Source: Enoplolaimus lenunculus (taxonomy: Eukaryota > Nematoda > Enoplea > Enoplida > Thoracostomopsidae). Taken from it: 64,000 nucleotides of DNA. The notes under the pieces were generated by a model. The model made no database searches. It was not told the DNA's origin and saw only the letters and a program-made list of their open reading frames with translations. The DNA is taken from the NCBI GenBank assembly GCA_030248215.1, contig JASANG010002422.1:39136-103135 (forward strand), given 5' to 3'. Below, piece after piece: positions 38,301 through 50,300 of the stretch (positions are counted from its first letter, which is position 1; every line of letters begins with the position of its first letter). A program made the position numbers and the translations under genes.

Positions 38301-41300
38301 TCGCCGCCAAACGCCGCCGGGCGCCGCTAAAAAATTTATTTAGCGGCGTGCGTTGGCGTTCGGCGACGCGCGGCGAGCGTAGCGCAACCCTAAATGTAAT
38401 TGTTTAAACGCAATTTTGAACTTAAGTTGTGCAACTTTTAACTAAAAAAGTCAGAATCATTAAATACTGTGAAATTAATGAAATTTTGAAACCGAATTTC
38501 AAAATATCAAATTTCACAACGAACTTTTTTCTGGGGTGAACATTTTTTGTTCAAAACTGCTACGATTGGAATAATGGGGTTTAGCGATACCAGCACCATA
38601 TTGCAATAGCCAGTAGCTTAACTTAAGTCATGTGTCTGCAACCCTGCCTACAACAGGTTGAACCGTTGCAACGCTATTTAGATTTTAGCTGATTTAGAAT
38701 TTCGCTAATTAGTAGCGTACCGAGGAATTTGAATTAGCCGGGATGGGCACTGAGAAAACGACCCCTTGTACGATTCACTCACATTACAGGTTTAAGGCTT
38801 AGGCTTACGCTTTCGTTTAGGAAAAAGCTTACACATGTCTAAACCTTTTGCCTAAACCGAAGCGTTAACCTAAAATATATCGGAGCTTTTTATAACATGA
38901 ATACGGTTCGGGGGGCGCGGAGCCTCTGGTTCTCTCCTCGATACGCCCCTGGCATAAATTGTTAGACTGGCTTTAGGGGTATATGGTTCTCCTGTCGGTT
39001 CGCCCCTGTCATAAATTGTTAGACTGGCTTTAAGGGTATATGTGTCTAGCACTACTGGTAGTATAATGCTCTATGTTCATGCGTGTTGATATATAAATAT
39101 ATGTGTCTGTTTTCGGTTCCACCTGCAGCTTTTTGGGAGCATGCGTTTATAAAACTATCTTAATTCCGGGTGCTAATACGCTATCTCGCTATCTTAGCCA
39201 ATGGGTGCACGATCTATGTAGCATATAGCTTGTTTTCATTGGTCTATTTTTGGTGAAATAAATTGTAGCCTGACTAGGGTGACGTGCGATGTATGTGGGG
39301 GTGGTTTATCCAGGGGCAGATTCAGAATTTTTACGGAATTTTTGAATAATTTGAAAAATATTGTCGGACAACCGATGCGTTTATCTTTCTTACTCCAGTA
39401 GAAAGTAAAAGTTTGAAAGTTCGACGCTTAAAATATTTAAGTATTTTCTCAAAACTGTTGTTGTACTTAACTTATTTTTGGAATATTTTTTTACTTAAAT
39501 TCCTACCGAAAAATTTTTGATCCGCCACTGGTAGCTTTTGTGCGTCAAAAATGTCTTATGCAATCCGAATTAGAACATACATTTAATTGACACGTGCAAA
39601 TTTTTGCAGCGAGAACTTGCAAGTGCAATTCGTACAGGTACAAGTTTTATTGGATTCGAAAAAATACTTACACGTGCATGTTGCAGCTGGATATTGTTTC
39701 AGTCAAAAACTTGCGCGCGCAAATTGCAACTACGAGTTCTCGCAGCAAAAACTTCAAAACTTACTTTTGTAAGTTGCAGCTGCAAATTGTTTCAGTCGAA
39801 AACTTGCGCGCGCAAATTGCAGCTGTGAGTCCTTGCTGGGAAAAATTACACGTGCGAATAGGGCTTTACGTTCTGTCTGGTAGTTTTAGCCATGGTGAAA
39901 ATTTGAAACAAATGTGAATTGCTAAATTTTAAATATCTAAAGAATTCAAACTTTGAAAATTTAGTAGGGAATTTGAAATAAAATACAGTTCGCGTTTGGG
40001 AACCAGGTTCTTGAAATTTGACTCTAGAACAGAAAAAATAGTTTTCAAATTAATGTAAAAATATTTGTAACTCAAAGTATATATATTCAATGAGCAGTTT
40101 TTGTAATTTGGAGTAATTTTTTCAATTATTTTGTGCTAATTTTAACATTTTTTCTAATTTATTTTTAGACAATGGCGACAAAACGTGCTCAAGCGGGTCT
40201 TCAAAATGCCGGTAGAACGATGATGGGCGACGAAGAGTTGGTAAGTGGCGTTTGTTTTTACACAATTTTTTTGAAAAAATTTAAAACATTTTAAAAATAA
40301 CACAAAAAGTTAACATTTTCGTGTCAAATAATGTATTTTTTGTATATATAAAACGCCGGTGAATAAGTAAATGAAAATATTCATTTAATTCAGTCTAACA
40401 TGACATTGTGAAAATATTCATGTGAGAAAGAGTTAACAAATTTTTTATAATTTCTTTTATTTTTTTGGATTATTTTAGAAATTCCACGTGTATAAGAAAA
40501 CGCTTCAAGCGCTTGTGTATCCTATTAGTAGTACGACCCCACACAACTTACAAGTATGGACAGCAACATCGCCAACGTACTGTCACGAATGTGAGGGTCT
40601 ATTATGGGGTCTGGCCCGTCAGGGTTATCGGTGCATTGAATGTGGAGTCAAATGTCATGAAAAATGTCGTGATTTGCTTAATGCGGATTGTCTTCAAAGT
40701 AAGTTTAATATCAAATTTATTTCCTAAAAACATTTTGGAAGAAATTAAAAATTTTAAAATTAATATTAATTTATAACTTTCGAAGCAGGGTAAATGCGAA
40801 ATGACATCAGTGCGCGCAAGTATCAGCCCCTTCTTCTTTGGGGAGCCCAAGCACCCGTCCCCCGGGCAAAACTTATTTGACGTTCGAATTTTTAAATATT
40901 TTACTCTTTCGACCACAATTCAGGATATGTATCGTGTTATTCACGCTTATTTGGTTTCTCGCTCGGTTCGCTTGTGAGTTTTTCCTGCTGTTACATAATT
41001 CCCTTCCATGTATGGATTTGCATTTTGGATTAGCTACAGTTGTCTTTGAAAGGCCCCTACTTCAAAGGTCCAGGCGCTTCAGATACCCTGGCCATCCTGG
41101 CCGAACTGTAGGATAGGCTAACAAAATTCGGCCAATGTTACTTTGAGGAGCGTAACAGTAATATAAGCATATTCCTGAGACAACGCCCAAGCAAACAATT
41201 AGTCTAAAGCTTAAGCTTAATCTATTGGAGCCCAAAATTGGAGAGATCTGTTTGTCGAAGCCCAATTTTGAAATCCGGATTGAAGTAGTAAAACCGAAAC

Positions 41301-44300
41301 TTTTCGTAAAATGCCATATTTGAACCAGTAAAGTTAACCACTTATAACATTTATTTTTTAGTTTAATATTTTGTTTATATTTTTTAGTTTAATATTTTGT
41401 TTATATTTTTTAGTTTAATATTTTGTTTATATTTTTTAGTTTAATATTTTGTTTATATTTTTTAGTTTAATATTTTGTTTATATTTTTTTAGTTTAATAT
41501 TTTGTTTATATTTTTTAGTTTAATATTTTGTTTATATTTTTTAGTTTAATATTTTGTTTATATTTTTTTAGTTTAATATTTTGTTTACATTTTTTTAGTT
41601 TAATATTTTGTTCATATTTTTTTAGTTCAATATTTTGTTTATATTTTTTTTCGTTTAATATTTTGTTTACATTTTTTTAGTTTAATATTTTGTTTATATT
41701 TTTAGTTTATTGTTTTGTTTATATTTTTTTATTTCTTTACAGGAGCCGCAGAAAAAAGCAGTAAAGAAGGCGCCGAAGACCGAGCGCAAAACATTATCGC
41801 CGCGATGAAAGATCGCATGAAAATCAGGGAACGCAACAAACCCGAATTGTTTGAATTTATTCGGTAATCGTTTGATTTTCATTTAAATTTTGACGCTTGA
41901 AACATGCGACCAATGTTACTTTTAGGGGCGTAACAGTAGAACTAACCATATTCGTAGGTCTACGACTCAGCGTAAGGATAAGTCTAAAACTAAGGCTAAG
42001 AGTAAGCCTAAGCTTAAGCAGAAATTAGCCTAAGGCCTTTGCTGGTTCCATTACGGCCCCGTGTGAAAACCGGACGCTTCTAATAGACGCGTAGCAGTAG
42101 AACTAAGCGTATTTCTGCCTAAGTTTAAGCCTTAGCGTAAGGATATGCGTAAAACTAAGCTAAGAGTAAGCGTAAGCTACAGCAGAAATTAGTCTAAGGC
42201 CTTTGCCTGGTCCATTACGGTCCAGTGTGAAAACTGGCCGCTTCTAAAATTAAATTGGAACGTTGCCTAAAATACAAACGCGAACGTTGAATCAAACAAC
42301 TTGTAAGGCGCGAGTGTTAATATTTATCTACCAAGAACACCACATATAATGTAAGTAAGCACCATAATACAGTGTTTTATTCATAATAACATGCATATGA
42401 CTGCATATAATTATATAAAGCTCGAATCGCAGAATTGGCCAATGTATACAACAAGGCCGTCACACTAGTATAAGCATATTCCTAAACCTAAGCCTAAACC
42501 TTAGCCCAAACAAAAAATAGTCTAAAGCTTAAGCTTATTCTATAGCAGTCCCGCTGAAAAACTGTCCGTCATTGATCTTTACATGGACCGCCGTCTCGTG
42601 TGTGTGTACAATATGGCAGAATTCATGTTAAATTTTAAAATATTTTGCAATTATTAATTACTCGATCAAATGTTGTTAAAAATAGCACCGATTTCTGTAT
42701 TTTTTTTTCATATTTTTAGACAAGTTTTCAATGTTCAATTGAAAGAACACGAAAAAATAATGAAACTCGTGAAACAAAGTGTGCTCGAAGGCGCTTCGAA
42801 ATGGTCGGCCAAAATTGCAATTACAGGTAAACATTAATATTTGCGTATATTTTTTGAATGCCAAAAGTATGCACGGCTGCGTAGCTGAGTGGGTTTTAGA
42901 GCACGAATCTGGTAACCAGAATGTTGTGGGTTCGATCCGCACAGGCAACAATTGATTCATCGAAATTTTCGTGAAAAGCGCAGTTTGGTATTGGTTCAAT
43001 TTTAAGTATTACGTTTAAATGTGTATGCTGTGTCTAACATATATGGTATATATTTTGTTGTGTTTCAAATATTTTTAGTGTTATAATTTCGTTGTTATGT
43101 AACAATTTAAAAATTTGTCACTCGTTAGCTGTTCATTGTGTGAACGACACACAAACGCTCTGGATCCTGTGACCAATTTTTGGTGACACGGATTTGTTCA
43201 ATATTTTTATGACAAAAAGTTGAAGTTTTGAATTTTTTAAAAAAGTTGAAGTTTTGATTTTTTTAAAAAAGTTGAAGTTTTGATTTTTTTAAAAAAGTTG
43301 AAGTTTTGATTTTTTAAAAAAGTTGAAGTTTTGATTTTTTTAAAAAAGTTGAAGTTTTGAATTTTTTTAAAAAAGTTAAAGTTTTGACTTTTTTAAAAAA
43401 GTTGAAGTTTTGAATTTTTTAAAAAAGTTGAAGTTTTGATTTTTTTAAAAAAGTTGAAGTTTTGAATTTTTTAAAAAAGTTGAAGTTTTGATTTTTTTAA
43501 AAAAGTTGAAGTTTTGAATTTTTTAAAAAAGTTAAAGTTTTGACTTTTTTTAAAAAAGTTGAAGTTTTGAATTTTTTAAAAAAGTTGAAGTTTTGATTTT
43601 TTTAAAAAAGTTGAAGTTTTGAATTTTTTAAAAAAGTTAAAGTTTTGACTTTTTTTAAAAAAGTTGAAGTTTTGAATTTTTTAAAAAAGTTGAAGTTTTG
43701 AATTTTTTAAAAAAGTTGAAGTTTTGAATGTTTGTAAAAAAGTTGAATGTTTTGAATTTTTTAAAAAAGTTGAAGTTTTGAATGTTTGTAAAAAAGTTGA
43801 ATGTTTTGAATTTTTTAAAAAAGTTGAACGTTTTGAATTTTTTAAGTTTGTTCTTGTGAATTTTTATTTTCAGTGATATGTGCTCAAGGACTGATTGCCA
43901 AAGACAAAAGTGGTACCAGCGATCCGTATGTAACAGTTCAAATTGGAAAGTTGAAGAAACGCACGCGAACAATACATCAAGAACTCAATCCGACGTGGAA
44001 CGAAAAGTTCTATTTGTGAGTTGCGAAGTTTAAATTTTAGATTTAATTTCGAAATTTTTTTATTAATGTTAACTTTAATTTTGAAATTATTCAATTTATT
44101 TTAAATTTAATTTTGAAATTACTTAATTAATTATAAATTTAGTTTTGAAATTACTTATTTAATTTTAAAGTAAATTTTGAAATTACTTAATTTTAAATTT
44201 AATTTTGAAATTATTTAATTAATTTTAAATTTAATTTTGAAATTACTTAATTTTAAATTTAATATTGAAATTATTTAATTAATTTTAAATTTAATTTTGA

Positions 44301-47300
44301 AATTATTTAATTAATTTTAAATTTAATTTTGAAATTATATACTTAATTAATTTTAAATTTAATTTTGAAATTATTTAATTAATTTTAAATTTAATTTTGA
44401 AATTATTTAATTACGTTGCTAGTTTCGTAGCAGCCCGTAGGCAAGGGCTATTAGAGGGACTGAGCTCCTCCCTAAAAATTATCAACCTTGCTGGTAAGTC
44501 AACGAAAACTCTTGTATGCCCCTCCTGAAAAATGTGTATCCCCTAGCAAGGTGAGCTGGCTATGCGCTTGAGTCTTGAGTAAAATCGATATCTACCGAAC
44601 CGTTTTAGCTTAAATTGATTGCGGACTAAAGCCAATTGTTTTGGCTTACGTCTCAGACATTGTGAATTTTGCATTACGTATGATCTGTCAAAATTATTTT
44701 TTATATTTTGTTTTCAATCGACTCCATTTTAATTGTTGCTTCGATTTTTGGTGGTATCATTTTGTTTCTATTCTTTTATTTCCTCAATTTTTCAATTTTA
44801 CTATTTTGTTTTATTATTCTGTTTTTTTGTGTTTATTTTGCGCATTTTACTCTTTAATATTGTTTTTTTTCTTCAGCGAATGCCACAATTCAACGGATCG
44901 AATCAAAGTTCGAATTTGGGACGAAGACAACGATTTGAAGAGTAAATTGAGACAAAAGTTGACTCGCGAATCGGATGACTTTCTCGGTCAAACAATCATT
45001 GAAGTTCGAACGCTGTCCGGCGAAATGGATGTTTGGTACAATTTGGGTACGTGGATTTCTTAGTCGTTAAGCCTTTTCCGGCATAAGGTGTCATATCTGA
45101 ACTCTTGTCACATGCTTGTTACCGTATGTCAATTCTGGCAAATCCTAATATTGACTGTGTTGCAGAGACGTGACTCAACTCAACTGTCGATTTCGTTTGA
45201 AATTTAGGCTTAATCTAGAAAAAATGATTAAAGTTTACAGTTGTAATGTTTGCCAATATTGAGACCTCAGGGTAAAAATTCATATTGTTGTTGCTAAGAT
45301 AGTATCATAAGCTTAAAAATGGTTTTTACTAATATATACACTGCAAAAAATAGTGAGTCAAATTGACTCTCTCCGAAAAAGGATTTACGAGACTACACAA
45401 ACTGAGTTAAATTCGAGAGACTTAAATTCGAGTCATTGAGTCGCACGTTTGACTGTGGCGGAGTCCAATTTGGCTCAGATTGTGTAGTCCCGTAAAGCCT
45501 ATTTCGGAGAGAGTTAATTTGACTCACCATTTTTGGCAGTGTATTGATTACTTTAATAAACCAAAATCAACAGTAAAATCTGCGATTTGAAAGTTACACA
45601 AAAGTAACGTCTCGACTTAAGCCGAAATTTACTTAAATTGCCGCTGCAACCCCACCGAAATCATTCAGCAAAAAATTAAATGGTAACTTTAGATACAATA
45701 TCGCTTTAGTGTTTTTAAAAATGACATGTTTAAAATTCATTTGTTACACGATAATTTAGAAAAATAAAATAAGATTACATTTCTAAATATTTTAATTAAT
45801 TTATTTTTTTTTCAGAAAAACGAACCGATAAAAGTGCTGTCAGCGGTGCAGTTCGGCTACACATCAGCGTTGAAATCGAAGGAGAAGGCCAAGTAGCACC
45901 GTATCACGCTCAATATACATGCCTTCATGAGGTTAGTGAAAACAAATATTCTTTTTTTTACTTTTACATACTATTGTTTCTTAATATATTTTAACAATTT
46001 TTTTGGCGAAAACAATTATTAATAAGTTTTCAATATAAGAGACAATTTCAACTTGAGAGAAAGAAATAATTTCAATTTGAGATAAATTGATGATCGTAAT
46101 TCAAATTCAAAATTGAAAATATTAGCAAATGCTGTGATTCAAGAGGTGAAACTCTAATTCAAAAAGCATTAAATTGCAAAAATTATAGATTGCAATTATG
46201 CAATTAATACAAAATATTTTCAACGAAAACTTGTGCAAAAAGGTTCCCATCGACTGGTCGTGTAGTTAATAGCTGTGGTATAAGGTTCAACCAGGGCCGT
46301 AGCCAGCTGCACTTGCTAGAGGGCTAAAAATTTATCAAGATGGGCATACAAAGGTTTTCGATGATTGACAAGCAAGGTTGAAATTTTTCTAGTGGACACA
46401 AACGAGTTGCGGCTGAGTCCCGTGGACCTTCCTCCGTCTATGCGGTTCATGTTTCAGAACATCTTCCATTGCTATTGTGAAACTGAAGGCGGTTCTGTTC
46501 GGCTGCCTGAATCCAAAGGCGACGACGCGTGGAAGATATATTTTGACGAAGTTGGCCAAGAAGCTGTCGATGAATTTGGAATGCGATATGGCATTGAAAG
46601 CATTTATCAGGCGATGACGTAAGTGGCATTTTATTTGTCGCTGCGCACGATTGGTCGATTTATTTTTGTTTGCAAACTGAGCTACGCGTATTTTTAGTAT
46701 TACAATGATGATAATATTACTGTAGCTTAAACGCTATTTACGGTGAATCTGCTACAGTTCGTCTTCTGGACGGCTTGTCCACTGACTGCCTAAGAGTAGG
46801 CATAAAATAAGCCTAAGCCTAGTTATGGGCGCTGAGCTGACGAGTCGACAAGATTTCAATTACTGAAACTGTGAACAGTAACGGAAACAAGCATACTGCA
46901 ACAAAAGTTAAACGTCATACACCTTTAACTTTTTAATATAATTACTAAAACTTGATTCCAATTGCGATTCCGTTTCCGATAGAAAAATTCGATTCCGATT
47001 CCGCTTCTGACAAAATCTAGTTCCGGTTGAAACCCTGATATATATGTGTGTAAGTATGTATGTATGTATGTATGTATGTATGTATGCATGTATATTTCAG
47101 TCACTTTTCCTGCTTGTGTACCAAATACATGTGCCAAGGTGTGCCTGCAGTAATGTCAACCCTGCTTGCGAACATAAACGCGCATTACGCGCACACAACA
47201 GCGTCGTCCAGCGTAAGTGCGTCAGACAGATTTGCGGCGTCAAATTTTGGCAAAGATCGTTTCATTCGGTTGCTTGACCAGTTGCATAATTCACTTCGCA

Positions 47301-50300
47301 TTGATTTATCAATGTATCGGGTAAGGTGCAACTGTTAAACTCTATTTCGCATGAATATTTTCTATTTGATCTGGTCCAATGCATCAGATGGGGGCCTTGG
47401 GGCCTCAGCCCCCTGAAAGAACATTGGCGCTCCATAGAAAATTTTTGACCTTGCTTGTAAGTAATCGAATACCCATGTATGCCCATCGTGAAAACTTTTT
47501 AGCCCCCGCTCGCAAGGTGAGCTGGCTACAGACCTGATTTCGCCCAAGAGCGTATACAGGTGCATTTCAGGTGTTAAACTTTTTGTATTTTATGTTTTTT
47601 ATGCCGAAGTTTTAGACGCGGTTTTATAGTTTGCAACACATGAAATTAATTTTGAAATTTTTATAGAACATAACACGTCCTGTTAAAAAATTTGTCTACG
47701 TGTGTAATTTCAACTCAGATATAATAATGTCCAGTTGAAATTTTGAATTCGAAACTTGGGACGGAAGACGATTACCATTAAACAGTTGTAAATTTAAATT
47801 TGATTGGTCAGAATCGAGTTTGTTTAGGTGTTGATATTTGGTAATTAAATTTTACCCGATTGTCACAAAATCGACACCAAATGCTTATTAGTAACGTAAA
47901 CAAGTATCCGTTGTTTGGCTTTGTATACCGTATCCCACAAAACAGTTTACTTTGCTAAAACATTTTAGACTCAATTTTTCATTAGAACATCAGATATTGG
48001 GGCACTAGCGGATCCAGACGGAGGGGGCGTACGCTCCCCTCAACACGTAGAAAAGTATTTTGTGATAACATGGTAAGCTTCCTGGTCTTTACAATTTTCG
48101 CCATCAGAAAATTTGCACATATACAGCATACAGTAAAAATTACGTTTCATAACTTTTGCCAGCCTGACTCGACCCGTCAGAAATTTTTACTATCCGCTGA
48201 TAGATTTTGGATTAATTTGTTTGATAAATTTGACCATTTTTCTACTGTTTCAGAACAATTTTCCGGCATCGTCACAAGCAAAACTGCAAGACCTCAAATC
48301 AACGGTTGATCTGTTGACAAGTATAACGTTCTTTCGTATGAAAGTAAGTCAGTCATCAAACAAAAAGCCCTGTTCACACGTGCAAGTTTTTTGTAGTTGC
48401 AAGTTTTTGTGCAAATTGTTAACTGAAACGCTTTGTTTGCTAAATTTTTGCTGCCGTCTTTTATTGTACATTTTGCTCAATTCAGCATTTTTAGGTACGT
48501 ACAGGGCATCAAGGTTCAAATCACTTGAGCATAGCAATTAGCATCTGACCTTCAAGTACAATAAAAGTCCTGTGGAATTTTACTTAAATTATTTTTGCTA
48601 TTTCATTTAATATTTAGAAATTATTTTTTTTCTATTTTGAGTAAAGCAATTTTTTTTCTGTTTTAGGTTCAAGAATTGGCCAGTCCACCTCGTGCGTCAA
48701 AAGTTGTCAAAGAATGTTCTGTTGCGTGTATGAAATCGACGTATCAGTTTCTGTTTGAAAATTGCTATGATTTGTTTAGTGTACGTTGTATTTATATTTC
48801 TTTTTTTACATTATGCAAATATTAATACACAGGATGCTACCGGAAATGAAAAAAATTTAAGAAAAATTTCGACAATAAAAATAAGCGAAATTGTTCAAAT
48901 ATTGGAGCACATTTCAATCTTTAATCATTGCGAGAATTATGGTTGTTGCAATTAGCAACAAAATATAATAATAATAATAATAATAATAATAAGAATAATA
49001 ATAACAATAATAATAATAATAATAATAATAAATTCCTTTTATATTATTTTTATTATTATTCTTATTATTGTTACTATTATTGGCTGGGTTTCCGTAACTC
49101 TACTTAAGTGCGATTTAGGACTTAAGTATGAACTAAGCAATTGCTTCACTATTTTGCCATTTTAAAAGCGTTATTAAGTTAATTAAATACTTCAGTCGCT
49201 GACTAAATTTGATATGCTCCAAATTAACCGCTCAATCATACTAATCTTGGTCTAATTGAAATTATAGACTCATTATGCTTCCTTAATATAAACAAAAAAT
49301 AAAAGTTGCATGTCACGACAATGGCCAATATTTGGCGTTGCTTTGGTTGTGCACGAAACTTTACGTATTTACTTAAGTCAGCGACTTAAGTAATTACTCA
49401 AGTATAATTAAGTAAATTCTTAAGTACGATTTCAGAAACCCAGCAATTGTTTACTCAATTTCTTTTATTGTTGTTTTAGCGTGAATACGAAGGCTCTGTG
49501 AGTTCATCGCAGGGCCCACAAGAAACCGACTCGAATTCTGTTGATTTTTGGCACAAACTCATTATGTTGATGTGTTCGGTGATCGAAGAAGATAAAAACA
49601 TCTACACACCTGTGCTAAATCAGTAAGTATCCGCTTCTGGTTAATTTCTCGCGTTTTGGCTTCCAGGCTGACTTATGCAATGTCCGACAAAGGTTCAGAG
49701 GAGCAGAGCTTTTTCTTTGATGATGGCCCCAATTAATTCGGTGAAGGCAACTAAAAAAACCTGCACGGAATGTTCCCTGTTGCATAATCTTGTCAAAATG
49801 TCAATATCAACTATTGTTTCGACATTGGTTGAAATGTATATTTTCAATTATTTCAGATTTCCTGACGTCAAACTCGGCGACTTAAGTGCTTCCACACTTT
49901 GGATTCAGTTTTCGCTGGATCTTAAACTTGCCTTAGAGGGTAAGTGAAGTTTTGGGTAGTTGCTATGGCTTTCTTAGTTCTGATACTAGGTCAAAGTTAC
50001 AATTTTTCGATTTTTGTTCGAAAAGTTAAGTATTTCTATACTTAAGCGGACAACTTATTTAAGTACTGATGCACTGAGTAATTACTTAAGTGAGATTTCA
50101 GAAACCCAACCAATGTATAGAATTTCATACCTTTTATTTGGTGTACACCTGTGCTTATACACAAACACAAATTTTATTAATGTTCATTTGATACGACATC
50201 AGATGAGCATATAAGTTTAGATGAAACTATGTTAAAAATAACGTATGGTGTTAGTTTCAGTTCAAATAACGTATCGTGTACATTTCAGGTATATTAATAT

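Noticed and set aside
42873-42949. Functional tRNA-Thr
   Set aside because: A and B boxes are present but the acceptor and anticodon stems do not pair.
43655-43972. - strand 105-codon frame rich in Phe, Lys and Asn
   Set aside because: Covers the minisatellite and the antisense of exon 8.
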